Source: Sulfidibacter corallicola (lineage in GTDB: Bacteria > Acidobacteriota > Holophagae > Acanthopleuribacterales > Acanthopleuribacteraceae). From it: a DNA stretch of 64,000 bases. This document shows, one piece after another, positions 27,708 through 41,000 of this stretch. The DNA lies in assembly GCF_017498545.1 (NCBI RefSeq), contig NZ_CP071793.1, forward strand, positions 9,542,256 to 9,606,255, written 5' to 3'. Position 1 is the first letter of the stretch, and the number at the start of each line of letters is the position of its first letter. The notes below the pieces were generated by a model that was not told the origin of the DNA, did no database searches, and saw only the letters and a program-made list of their open reading frames with translations. The translations under genes were made by a program, and so were the position numbers.

Positions 27708-27741
27708 GGTTCCTCGTTTCTCAGGGCTACCTACCGGAACC
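27708..27741 (-). promoter_or_regulatory. GGTAGGTAG-type hairpin element, copy c
   Basis: On the minus strand the exact core GGTAGGTAG (27727-27735) lies between perfect 6-bp arms GGTTCC (27741-27736) and GGAACC (27713-27708). The element ends 11 nt before the ATG of the 321-residue gene, with the ribosome site between. Confidence 0.5.
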
Positions 27742-29029
27742 GGCCTGGAAATGTCGGAGGGGACGGAAAAATCTTGCCGCATGCCAGCGAAAGCCATGAC
27801 GCAATGCGTTTGATTGGAGTTCGCCGCTCGTTACGGTGCGAGCGAACTGGTCGGTAGCAGCAAACCCCAACTCTGTGCTGCCAATTCTTGCTGTATTGTG
27901 GCTTGGCGCCGAACCGAAACAACTACCTGAGGGGAAGGTGTATGTAACGGACCAGGAAATTCGCCTAATGCATTGATTTCAATTGTGTTGTATGCAACAC
28001 ATGAGATGGGCCGTACCAGTGAGGGCTTTGAAACCTCACACTTCGTCTTGAAACCTCACCTCACTATCTAAACCCCTGTATTTATTTATATTTATATTTT
28101 AACAGTGAAGATAGTGAAGTAGTAGGAGGGTCGCCTATATAAGGCCAGGTAAATCAATAGGGATCGAGACTGGGGGGTATTCTGTTAGGAACCCCTTTAA
28201 GGGGGGGTCGATTCTGGGGGGTATCATCGAAGGTACTCACTATTGTTATAACCATCTCTTGATAAAGGCGTTACTTTGAAGGTGTATTTCAAAGACCTCA
28301 CACTCGGAGGATGGTCCCCACAAGGTAATCGCTCTCTACCCCGGCTTCACCGGTTTCCTGTCAGATCGAGCGAGCTGGAATGCCGAGCCAAACTGGTGCC
28401 CTTGATGTCTGGCATGATTCGTTTCCAGTCCCTCCTTTTGCAGCAAGTGCTGTTCGATCGTGTGGACTTGCCTAATCAGGGAATTCCGACGCCACTGATG
28501 CGGTTCGAGTTGGGCACGGTTGACCGTGAACACCTTGTAGAAAATCCAAATTTCGACAGTTGGACAAAGGGTGTCTGGAGACTTCGGCAAAATAGAGCAA
28601 GCCTAGACACGGCCTTGTTTTGTCGGAAGGTTTGTCAGGTTCGGGGGAAGCAGTAAAAGACATGGAGAAGACTTGATAAATCTTGTTTTTTAGGTCTTTT
28701 TAATTTCAAAAAGACGTCTGTTGTGATATGTTTTGACTCGAGTGATGCCTGCTACTGAGTCGGCAAAAGATAAGGTCATGAAGCCTCACAGAAGAATGCA
28801 AGGCATGATATAACAAAAAAATCCTCCACAAAAAATTACCATCACCTCATCTGCTCTCACACTGAGGAATTCTCATTTGGCGCTGTCCCAAATGACCATT
28901 TGTGCCCAGGACTCCAGAATTCAGAATGCATACCCGTGAATCCCCTCCACGAACCGCTTCGATCCCTATAAACACGAGCCCATCAAAACCCAACCCATTC
29001 CGATATGATGCTTCTGTGAGGTCTGCTCC
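27742..29029. other. Non-coding stretch between early genes and the giant RHS gene
   Basis: About 1.3 kb with no gene I can support. It contains an inverted repeat TGTGTTG-tatg-CAACACA at 27983-28000 that looks like a repressor site, the repeat/AT-rich cluster at 28028-28224 described separately, and an AT-type hairpin (GTCTTTTT, loop AATTTC, AAAAAGAC) near 28694-28715. A frame at 28276-28656 lacks protein character. Confidence 0.5.
28028..28224. repeat. Repeat cluster with AT-rich core, candidate replication origin
   Basis: Direct repeats TTGAAACCTCAC at 28028-28039 and 28048-28059 are followed by an inverted repeat TCACTATCT (28061-28069) / AGATAGTGA (28109-28117). The inverted repeat encloses an almost pure A/T tract (28079-28101). 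A second direct repeat, ending CTGGGGGGTAT, occurs at 28161-28180 and 28205-28224 with 17 of 20 positions equal. Iteron-like repeats beside an AT-rich tract just downstream of the primase-helicase module are typical of an origin. This is inference. Confidence 0.35.
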
Positions 29030-32000
29030 ATGATTGCCAAGCGATTGATTCCGTGTCTCCTGCTCCTAATCGGCCCTGCCTGGGGCGCTTTCGCGCAGGA
29101 AACCATCACCATCGCGCTCGACGACACCGCCCGCTTCCGCGCTGCGGCCACCGCCACCCTTTCCGGCACCGTCACCCCCACTGATGCCAGCCTTTCGATC
29201 GACGGGACCATCCTCGCCCTCGACGGCAATGGCCGCTTCAGCCACGACGTCACCCTCACCGAAGGCCTCAACACCTTTTTCTTCACCGCCACCAAGGACG
29301 GTTTGCCCGAAGCCCGGCTCAAACGCGACCTATTCCGCGATACTGTTGCCCCGGTTCTCGCCATTTCCGAGCCGCTACCTGACCTACGCACCAACCGGAC
29401 CAGTCTCCACATCATTGGCGAGGCTGGCGACGCCTTATCGAAGCCGGTCACGCTCACCCGCGACGGCCAACCCGTTGCTGTCGTCGGCCATCGTTTCTAT
29501 GACCGCGACGTCCCTCTCCAGTCAGGTGCGAACACCTTCCAATACACCCTCACCGACGCCGCCGGCAACACCGCCGAACAATCGCTCACCGTGCACCACA
29601 AGATCGAACCGCCCACGATTGATCTCACCGCGCCCGGTTCCGTCGATGCCCGTAGCAACTTCGACATCGCCGTTTCCTTCGAACCCGCCGCCGAGATCGC
29701 CTCGGTTCGGGTCTACCTGAACGCGGACTTGGTGCTCGAAGCCAGCGATGGCAGTGCCCTGCAGCAAACCTTCCAGGACGATGGCAGTCGTGCCAGCCAC
29801 CAGCTCCGCCTTGAGGTCCGCGACGTCTACGGCAACGAGGCCCAGCTCGAGCGCGACCTGCCGGTGGCGCACCCTAACTTCGTGCATGGCCTCGTCCTTG
29901 ACAGCGAGACCAGCCACCCACTGACTGGTGTCACTGTTCAACTTGAAAGCCCCGCGGCCAGCACCACCGCCGTCACCGACGATGCCGGCCGCTACGTCGC
30001 CTATCTGGCCGGCTCACCCATCACCGCCCGCGTCACCGACCCCACCTACGTCCCCATCGCCCGGACCTTGGACGTCCCACCTGCAGGTGGCGCTCGTCTC
30101 TTCGACCTGCGCCTCACCCGCCGCGGCCCGCCTCACTCCACCGCCCAGGTTTTCAGCGATCCCCTCCTTCGGCTCCAGTTTGCCTCCGGCTTCAGCGGCA
30201 CCTCCCGCGTCACTCCGCTGCGCACCCAGGCCCTGCCCATCCTGCTCCCTCTCGGCTACGCTCCACTGCGCGCTTTCGAACTGGCCGACGCCACCGGGAT
30301 CGGCACACTCCAGGTCCAGCTCCGTCGGCCACCGCGTGAGCTTCCACCGGCCACCGAAGTCCTACTCTTGCGCCGGGACGGCGACGGCTGGAGGGTCACC
30401 GAGCACCTGACTGTCGGTGGCACCCGCATCGACGCCACCTGGACTGCTGCCGGGAACGGCGTCTACGCCGCCGTACTCCGTGATACTCGCTTCGTTACCG
30501 AAACCCCTGCCGTCGGCAGCTTCCTGATCCGCCAAAACCACGCGTGGATTCCGCGCGCAGATACCGCTGACGCGGTCGCGTTTCCTCGAATGGTTTCACT
30601 CCTAGACACGCCACGCACCCTACTCCGCTTCCTCGCCCACGGTCATCATCCTTCTGGCGCCGTCGCCCGCCTCCGCGCCCGCGAGCACCACACCTATTTT
30701 GACGGCCAGCACCTGTTCCCCGACTACCTGCTCGACGTGACCTGCTACTACTACGGCGAAAACCTCGACGGCCGCGCCAAGCTGGTGGGCCGCCTGCCCA
30801 TCGAGGCGCGCGGTGAGATCACCCGCGGGCACACCCGTGCCGCCTCGATCAAGTTCTACCTGGAAGGTGGGTCACCGCCACTCGGTGGCTTCCGCTACGA
30901 CGCGGTGCACGACCTCGGTCCACTCCAGCTCGATTTCGGACCTCAGCCCGTCAATCCCCGCGCCGTCCGCACCCGGCTCGCCGATATCTCTGACATCCCA
31001 ATGCCCGCCGGGGCCGAGCGGCTCGCCTCGTTCACGCTCACCGTCGGCCGCGAGCTGGACGCCTCGCCGAGCATTCGCTTCCAGCACGGTGCCCGTGAAG
31101 CGCTGGTTCTGCTGCGCCGCCAGGACGCGGCGACCTGGGTCTACGCCGGCCGGCTGCGCTTCGTCGATGGTGCTTGGCAGGCCGCGCCTGAAGACGTCGA
31201 CGTCACCACTACCGGCGCCTATGCTTTGGTTGCCCTGCCGTTTTCGATCACGGAACTGCGCGGTCAGGTCACCTTTGCCGCGAGCCCTGTTGTCGGGGTC
31301 ACCCTCCAGACTGAAGTCCACCCTTGGCGGGCGACCAGCGCCGCTGATGGCGGGTTCCGCTTCGCCGTCGCCCGCTGGAACCAGCCCCAGACCGTTGACG
31401 CCTACGACCCCGCCACCACCCGCAGCGCCCAGCTCCACCTGGCCGACACCTCGACCGATGACCTGCGCGATGGCCTTGACCTCGCGCTTCAGGCACCCGA
31501 CTTCCGCCTCGTCGAGCACCGGCCTGCCGCCAACCAGGTCCACGTCAGTCGCCACGAGATCCCCAGCCTCACCTTCTCCCATGCCCTCGGAGGCACCGTT
31601 GACGACTGGACCCAGGCGATCACGCTCCAGGGCGGCGGCACCACCGTCCCGCTGCGCATCCAGCGCCAGGCCGATTACCGCACCCTGACCCTCAACCCCC
31701 AGGCCCCACTCGCTGACGACACCGAGTACACAGTTACGGTTGGCACCAGTCTCCTGAGCCAACATAGCCACCCGTTGGTTTCGGCTGCTTCGTTCAGCTA
31801 CCGAACCGCCGACCGAAGCGCCGTCGGCACCCTCGACCTCAAGCGGTTCTACCTCACCGCCAGCGGTGATGACCTCGCCGTCCACGCTCCGGCCGACGCC
31901 TACCCAGCCCGCAGCCAGATCCGCCTGATCAATCGCAATACCGCCGCCACCGTGACCGACACCATGCTGGGTGGCGACTATCAGCGGGGCATCGAGGGGG

Positions 32001-35000
32001 ACATCGGCGACCGGATCCAGGTGGCCGTGACCCGGCCAGATGGCCAATCCGCCTCGATCGAGCTGGACAGCATCCGCACGGGCCCCGGTCAGGTCATCCT
32101 GGGCGGCCAACCCTTCGTGCTCGACCTCGGCGAGGGCACCACCCTCCACATCGAGCGCGTGCTGGACGGCGTCGGCCGCGAGGTCCGCTTCGCCTTGGCC
32201 GACGAGGCCGAGATCCGCGCCGAGCTGGCCAAGGTCCCGCACCACGGCGACGACCCCTTCGGCGCCTTCTACGGCGGGTTGCGCATCACGCCGCTCGACG
32301 GCGGGCCCGTGCCTCGCCTTTCCGGCCGGTTCCAGCTCGACCTCGACCCCGCCACCATTGGGACCGCTATGCTCTCGTTCGTGGCGCTGCAGCCCGAGGT
32401 CTCGTTCCCGGCCAACCCGCTCGAACCGGAGACCCTGACGCCCCACACCTTCGCTACGCTGGCCGATGCCGTCGCCGTCCGCGACGGCCAGCTCGGCAGC
32501 ACGACCAAACGAACCCGCACTAAACGGTTCGGCGGCCGCATCGCCGCCTCGCTGGGCCAGGCCTACGCCCGCCTCTACGGCCTATTCCACACCGACAGCA
32601 CCAGCTTCATCTTCGGCCAGAGTCTGCGCCAGGATGTCCGCAACCAGGTTGATACCACCTACGGCAACCTGATGTGGGTCGAGCCGCCGCCCTCCTGGTT
32701 CAACCCGGACCGCTACACCCGCGCGGGAACCCCCTACTACCCGTGCCAAAACGTCTACTTCTACCAGCGCTTCGGCGATGGTGAGAACGCCTTCTTCAAG
32801 CCGCTCGGTCTCACCGGCCCGCTGGCCGACGGCGACTTTATCGCCGAGCCCGACCCTGGCCAGCCCACCATCCTGGCGATGGACCCAGTCACCCATCGGC
32901 TCACCTTGCTTGAGCTGCGCCCCTCGAGTGCGTCCTACCTGTTGGCTGGCTCCCGCGCCTACCGAGTCACGGCCTGGCTGCGCTGGCCCAAGCAAGGCGG
33001 TGCCGGCAGCGACGCCGAACTGGAACTCGATTGGCAAGTCGTGACCCTGGACGACGACGAGCCCGTGGTCCACGCCGGCCTGACCGAGACCTTTCGGCAG
33101 ACCGGCAAGCTTCTGCTCGATCCCGGCCAAACCGGGGGCAAAACGCCCCAGATCCAAGTCACGATCAAGGCCGATCAGGCCCTGAAACACGCTGTGGCCA
33201 AAATCCCTGAGGTGGGCTGGGAAGAGACCGTCACCCGCGACACCCGCCACGACGCGATCACCGTCCTGCTGCCCGCCACCGCCTACGGCACCGAACGCAA
33301 GCTCGACGTCGCCCTGACCGTGGTGGACATCAAAGACCAGAGCCAGGACGTCTACAAGCGGGTCTGGCTGGTTCGACCCGACCAGGCGGCGGGCATCCCC
33401 AACGTCGCCCCGGCCGTGCTCGCTAGCACGCCCCAGGACAAAGGCACCGACGTCCTGATCGCCGACCCGCTCTACCTCGAATTCAGCGAGCCGGTCCGCG
33501 ACGTGGGCCCGGCCAGCGTGACCCTGACCCCCGACGGCGGCGACCCGGTCACGCTGGCCTTCTTCGACGCCAACGGCCTGCCTGTTGAGGCCGCGACCGA
33601 GGTCCGCTTGCTCACGGTCCAACCGACCGAAGCGCTCAAGCTCGACACGGTATACACGCTCGACGTACGCGGGGTCCGCGACCAGGAGAACCGCACCCTG
33701 CTGCAGCCGGCGGACACCAAGGCCTCGGGCACCGAGCCAGCCAAGGATCACTATCGCATCCAGTTCCGGACCCAGACCAGCAAGCCCCAGACGGTGGTGC
33801 CGGAGACGGGCGACCTGCGCGCCTACGCCGGGCTACGTAACTTACTGGTAGGCCTGGACGGGATCACGAACCCGGACGGCATCGCCTCCGGCTTCAAGCT
33901 GCGCATCTACGACACCGACACCCGCCACAGCGAGCCACGCCTGCTCACCGAGTACCCCGAGGCGATCCGGGCGCCGGGCATGCTGGCCCCCAACCTGGTG
34001 CTGATCACCAAAGAGGCGTTGGCCGCGGCGCCCGGCGCCGAGGTCTTCGCCATCGAGCGCGACAACCGCGAGCGGCTGCGGGCCTTGCCTGCCGGGACCA
34101 TGCTGGTCGTGCAGTACTACTCCTTCGCCCAGCACAGCTACGTCTTGATGTTCCTTCACTACAACGGGGCCAAGTTCGAGGAGAAGGGCCACTTCCGTGT
34201 GCCAACCACGGGCGCCCAGGGCGGGTTCGCTGCCATCGGGCCATACCTGATCCTGGGTGACTTCGACCTGACCGAGGCCGGCCCAGTCGGCACGGCTACG
34301 GTCCACGACGTGCGCCAGTACCTGGAACAGCTCGCCAACATTGACGCCACCACGCTTCAGGACAGCCTGGGCGGTGGCCGCCACCTTTATGCCTGGCAGA
34401 AAACCAAGCCGGTGGGTCACTACGCCAACCCGCGCGGCGTGGTCCGACTCGCGCCCTTCCTCCACCAAACCGAGGACGGGCTGGTTCCGGCCTTCGCCGC
34501 GGCCGCCTTCGGCTACCCGGGCTTGAACGCAATCGTGCCCCAGGAATCCGACCTGCTGCCGCCCGTCCATCCGCCTTACGACCGCCGCGCCCTGGCCAAA
34601 ACCGTCTGGCCCCACCGCACCGGCACCGAAACCGCGCCAGGTGAGCCGGGTCGCTTTGGCGTCTCCCGCCTGCGCTGCGCCGTGGTCGAGGCCTTCCCGA
34701 CCCAATCCGCCCTGGGTGAGACGCTGACCCGCGACATCGCGATCTTCGGTGAGCGCGGCCTCGACCAGGACGGTTCCCTCTATATTTATGAAGTTCCCGA
34801 GAAGACCGACCTCGACCAGGATACCCAGCCGCGCTTCACCCTGGATCTACCTGGCGGGTTCCTGGGTCTGGCCGCCGACCGCGCCCACGGTCTGGTGGCC
34901 GTGCGGACCCGGATCGGCAACGCGATGGGCGTCGGCGTGCTCGACCTGCGGGCACTCTACGCCCGCGGTCGGGCGCAAGGCGTCAGCCAGTGGACCCTCG

Positions 35001-38000
35001 ACCAGGCGTTCGCGGAGGAGATGTTCCTGACCTGGATCGACGACGACGCGGACCAAGCCCCGGTGGGGCGCCAATTGTTCATGCACGACGGCGCGCTTTA
35101 CTGGAGCCTGTCGGACGAGCGCCTGCGCCGCCTGCCGCTGGCGAGCAACCCCTACCGAACCTTCGGCTGGCTGTCCTACGATCTGGCCCGCTGGCAGGCC
35201 GGTACCGCGCGACACGACACGAGCGGCCGGATCCGCGACCCGCAGGGCATGCTGACCCACCAGCCCTACGGCGTGCTCTACGCCACCGACCTGGATGTAG
35301 AGAATGGAGAAGAGGCCGACCTGGCCTTCACGGTGGAAATGGGCACCTTCGAGGTCGAGGTTTTCGCCCAGGAGAGCCTGAAGCTGACCTACCGGCTCGA
35401 AGGCGAATCCGGCACGGCCGAAGTGGTCCACGAGGTCAAGGACGCGAAGGCTCGGACGCTGGTGGGCTTCGACACCCGGAAACTGAACGTCGCGATCCAG
35501 AACCAGGCCAAGGCGCTGCGCGAGCACGGGTTCCTGAAGGGCGAGGTGGCCTTGACCCTCACGCGCCAGGGAACCACCGTGATGCAGCGGACCCTGCCGT
35601 TCCTGGTCGCCTGGCACAGCGTGCCGACGCGCTATGTGGACGACCTGCGCTTCCACGGCGGCCTCGACCTGCTGACCGGTTCGCCCGAGCTGCACCAGAC
35701 CGACCTTGCCGTGAGCGCCCGCGATGCCCGGCTCGACCTGAGCTGGCGCCGCAGTTTCCACCGCGACTACGCCTTCGGTAGCGGGCCTTACGGAGTTGGA
35801 ATGCTCGACGGCGCTCGGCTGTACCAGGCCATGCCGGTCTGGTGGCGGCCGCAGGACGTGGACGCAGTTGATGGCGCCGGTCAGGAGGGCGAGGAAACCG
35901 TCGCACGCAACTTTACCACCGCAAAAGTTCATCAACGGTTGATCTTCGAGCAACCGGGCCAGTTTCAGATCCAGGCCGGCCTCGCCGAAGACGGGGACAA
36001 GGTCGGGGTGCGCAACGACGCCCTTAGCCAGGTGCGCCGTTTCCCGGACCGCGGCCCCTGGCACCTGATCCACCGCGGCAACGTCGTCTACAAGCTCCGC
36101 AGCAAACTGCGTTGGCCCGAGTACCGGGACCTGCTGAGCCAAATTAACGAGAGGACCCGCGACAAAAAGGAAACCGACCGACTCCGCTTCCCGCTGATGC
36201 GCTTCCCGGGTTCGATGCAGGCGCCGGGCTCGCTCTACGGCGAGGTTCAGTTGACCGAGCGTGTCGACTACCCCTGGAAGAACCAGATGGCGGCGGAGGA
36301 TGCGGCCCGTTTCCCGACAGAGCTTTGGGACGCCCCCAATGACAGCGGTGGCCGGCGCACCATCGACCGGACCTGGAAGATGAATCCAGTCGGCACCGTG
36401 ATCGAGACCCAGACGATGCAGACCCGCAGCGTCCAGGGGACCTACGACTACACGGACGACGGCTACCTGGCTCGGGTAGAACTGAACCAAACCAGCGGCG
36501 GCGGGACACCGCGCGGCTACACCCTGACCTGGAGCGAACCGGTAGCCGAAGTGGGCCAACTCAAACTGCGCCGGCTGGAGAAGGTGGAGGCGTTGAACGC
36601 AGGCGACGACAATGTGGTCTTCGAAGCCCAGTACCCGCCCAAAAGCCTGACCACCTCCAATCTCGGCGACGGCTACTGCCTCCAGAGCCTCGATGTCGCC
36701 CGAGACGGGACGACCGGCTACGTCGTTTCGGTGGCCCTGCCGGGCTGCGGTGAGGTGCCGGAACTGAGGCGGACCTTCGGCACGATGAGCGGGACACGGC
36801 TGTCCTCGGGCTACACCTTCGAAGGGGTCGACGCGACTCACACCTTCTCGCGAACCTGGGAACGGCGCAAACTGGACGGGTTCCGCTTCGATCCCGATCA
36901 AGGTGGCACGGCCGTGACGATGGGAGACTCGGTTCTGCCTATCCATCAGTGGCAGCTCACGGGTGACAGCTTCGGTGATCAGATCTTCGGCTATGACGCT
37001 TTGGGACGCCTGACCTCCCACCAAATCCACGGCACCAGTCAAAGCTGGACCTACCAGATCATGCCATGGTGGATCGAGACACCCGACACTATGACCAACG
37101 CAGTGGGTGACAAGCTGCGCTACGAGGTTTCCGAGAAATCGTTGGTCGTCTCCGACGCCAACGCAGATGGCGAAGGTGGCACCAGCGCGACCCAAACAAC
37201 CTTTTTCAGCACCAGCGGCGTGCCCATCCGAACGGAGGACCTGGTGGGTCGGGTTCAGGGCGGCACCACCTCGGTCCACTACAGACCCAGTGGCAAAGAC
37301 ATGGACGCGGGCTCCTTCAGCACACGATCCCAGAATTTGCCTGGCACCGGCATGGCTATGACCGAGCGCCGTCTTAACCCGTTCGGCGACGTGACCGAGG
37401 AAAGCCACCTCGACGTCACGAGCCGGTTTACCTACGACGGCTTGGGCCGGCTTGACACCGAGACCGATGTGACGCTGGGCCGCACGCTGAATGTCGGTTA
37501 CGAGGTCGTTTCGGGTCAGGGGCCGCGTATAGCGGTCGTGGACCAAAGCACCGAGATCACCACTGAAACCGACTACGACATCTGGGGCCGGGTCACGGCC
37601 CAGCGGCGAACGGCGCCAGATCCCCAGAACCTGAGCTATACCTATGACGCGTTGGGTCGGTTGGCGCGCACCACTGATACCCAGACCGGCCAGACCGAAA
37701 CCTACACCTACTTCGGGACCACGTCCCAGCCAACGCGGGTTGTCACTGGCCAAGGGGGCACCAGCGTCACGACGACCTACGATGTCGTGCAGAGCGAGAA
37801 GGGCCCTATCACCAACCGGGCGACGGTTCAAGCTCAGGGAGAATCCTATGTTGAGCATTTGGTGACCGACGCACTCGGCCGTGTCGAGGAAACCAAAATG
37901 GCGGATGTCGGCAAGGTGCGCATCGTCTACGACGTCTTCGGCCGGGCGACCCGCGTCGAGAAGTTCCTCGAGGACCCGGCTAAGGCCGACGAAACGGTGG

Positions 38001-41000
38001 ACGGCGTCGACTCCGCCATCGTGATCACCTACGAAAAGGGCAAGATCACCGTAGTGGACGGATTCAAGGACATCACGACCGTGACGAGTTGGTCGGACCC
38101 GGCCGGGCAAACCGTGACCACGAAGGTTTTCGGTAGCGGCGTCGACCAAGAACGCGAGACCAAAACTGCCACCTCGATTGCGGCCAGTCCGCGACGCCTG
38201 CGCGTGGTGACGGAGGAGAAGGGCGAGGGCCAGACGGTAACCACTACGGCCGAGGTCAACGGACGGGGTGACGTGGTCAAGGCCGGTTCGGGCCCCATCG
38301 AGGTGACCGCCACCGCGTTCAACAGCTCGGGCGACCCGACCCAGATGACAATCGGCTCGACGCTGGGCAGCGGCCAGGCAAAGCGAGCCCAGGCTGCCAC
38401 GTCCGTGGCCATCGCCTACGACCGCTACAACCGCGTCATGGGCGGGACCAACGCCCATGGGCTGAATTGGTCGATCGACGGCTACGACGGACGCTGGCGG
38501 CCGACTGGGACCACCGACACCCGCGGCCTCACAACGCAGCGCAGCTACGATGACTGGCGGGACACCCTGCGTACGGTGACCACCGCTGAGCCCAACCGTT
38601 CCGGCAGTGAGACGCTGACTTTGTTTAGCCGCGAGCAGGCGGGCCAGCCGGGCATGTCGCTGCTGACCGAACGCAGCACCTCCTGGCTGGGCGAGACCAC
38701 CGAGGTCACACGGCACATCGCCAACGCGGCCGCCGGAGTCGACGTCACCCGCAACGGCAAGACCATGCGGATCCGGCGCGACGCCGAGACCGACCAAGTA
38801 AGGACCATCGACGACTTCGAAAACGACCGCACCCAGGTCGACCCCGAGCGCTTCGGCCGCCGAATCCGGGCCACCTTGCCCGACGGCGCCGAGCACGAGC
38901 TGGAGCTGAACGGCTTCGGCCAGCCGCGGGCGTTTCGCGACAACGGGGTGACCACCCGCAAGTGGGTTCGGGACGCCTTGGGCCGGGTGGACGAGGTGCG
39001 CACGCCCGATCGGGTCTACGACTTCGACTACAGCGAGGAGAGCCTGGGGCTGGCATCGATCACGGGTGGCCGCCATGACCTGAACTTCAGCAACTGGAGC
39101 CCGTTGGGTCAGCCGCAGACCATCGAGATCGGCGACGTGGCGCGAATCGAAGTCCAGTACCATCCGGGTGGCCGGCCGAGCTGCGCGACTCTCACCCGTA
39201 AAGGTGGACTGCCGACCCAGATGAACTACAACGCCCACGGCGACCTGGTGGGGCTCAAGCGGGGCAACCAGCCGTTGACCGAGTACACCTACAACCGCTG
39301 GGGTGCGGTGGCGAGCATGACGGTGGGCAACAGCCAACCGCTGCAGGTGTTCGGCAGCGGCGACAGCGCGACCGTGAACCTCCCGGGCGGGGTCACGGCC
39401 GACGTCGACACCGAGGGCCGGCTGTCCCAGGTGACCTACCCGGGCTTGGCTACCAAAGAATACGGCTACGACGGTCTGGGCCAACTGACCAGCGTGACGA
39501 TCGGCGGAGTGCTGCTTCGGAGTTACCAGTACGGCCAGGGTCGGCTGGAGCAGATCACGGCGGGCGAGCCGGGCAGCGAGGAAGTCTACGTCTACGGTTA
39601 CGACGTCGATGGCCGCCTGGCGAGCCTGACACGCGACGGAGTCCCCTGGGGCAATTGGACCTATCCCGATCTAGAGGACCTGCGCCAACAAGAGGGACTG
39701 GCCGAACCCAATCGGGTACAGAGCTACACCGACCCCAACGGAGTGACCATATCCTACCGTTACGAAGACGGCCAGGTCACCCTGATCGACATCGAGCAGG
39801 GGCCCAGCTTTCAGATAGCGTACGACGTAGGCGGAAACCAGACACTGATCCGCGCAATGGGCATGGAAGCCAAGTACACCGAGTGGGAAAACGGTATGCC
39901 GACCCGGATCGCGTGGGGCGACGGGACCTCATTCGACCTCGCGCAGGACGAAATGGGCCAGCTCGACCAGATCGCGGAGAGCGAAGGCATTTTCCTCCTC
40001 GATCTCGACTGGGAGGACGTTCCCAGCGAGGGCCTGTGCAGCGAGGCGGGCGAGGCGGGCCCGCCGGACAAGAAGATCAGCAAGGTGACGCGTAAAGCGC
40101 CGGGCCTCGAAGAGACCTGGGAGCCCGAGTACACCGAGGGGCAGCAGCTCCAGTCGATCCAGATCACGCGCACTGGCGGCCAGGGTACGGACACCCTGAC
40201 CGAAAACTACGGCGAAGTGCGGAACCAGCTCCTGGGCGGGCTTACCAGGGTGCTCAACGGCACGGTGGTGCGCGACGATGTCTTCACTCACGACCCCACG
40301 GTCGACCACCGCCGCGTCGACAGCGTGACCGGAACCGGCGGGGTCGACGTTTATAGCTACGACCCGGTCTTGGGTAACCTGACGCGGATCGACTACCGCG
40401 ACGGCCGTGTGCGGGAATTCGCATGGGACGGCTTCCGTCGGCTGACAGAGATCCGCGAAGACGGCCAGGTTTTGGGAGCGTATGCCTATGATCACCAGAA
40501 CCGCCGGATCCGGGCGGCGACTCCGGCGAGCGACGTGCCACTGGTATTCGCATGGCACGACTCGCGGGTGATCGCGATCGGCCAGCAGCGCGGCACGTTG
40601 GAGGCGCCGCGCATCGAGTGGACGCACGCCATTGGCCAAGGCCCGCTGGGCCCGGCCTTCCTGAAGGACCTCACGGGCGGCGGCAATGACTACTACATCG
40701 CCACGGACCACCTGGGCACGCCCTACGCGTACAAGCACGTGGGAAGCGGGACGGTGTACCTCAGCCCGCTGACCCCCTGGGGTGAGCGAGTCCAGAGCCC
40801 ATCCCTGGGTGTACAGGCGGGCGTCGCCCCCGACAGCGTCTTCGCAAGCGTTCCGCTTGGCCTGGGTGGGCACCTGGTAGACTGGGAAACCAGTCTGACG
40901 CAGATGCACCACCGCTATTATGACGCCAAACTGGGTCACTTCCTCAACCCCGACTTCCGGGTCCCCGATCTGTACGACCTTACCACGGTCAAAGAACCCT

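Noticed and set aside
28028..28224. CRISPR array
   Set aside because: The repeats are only pairs with irregular spacing and no cas genes are nearby.
28276..28656. 126-codon plus-strand frame before the giant RHS gene
   Set aside because: TTG start without ribosome site, no recognisable domain, and next to a likely origin; more probably chance.
34847..39484. Very long minus-strand open frame (1545 codons) opposite the giant RHS gene
   Set aside because: It mirrors the repeats of the GC-rich RHS gene, has no family motif and shows the skewed composition of an antisense frame.
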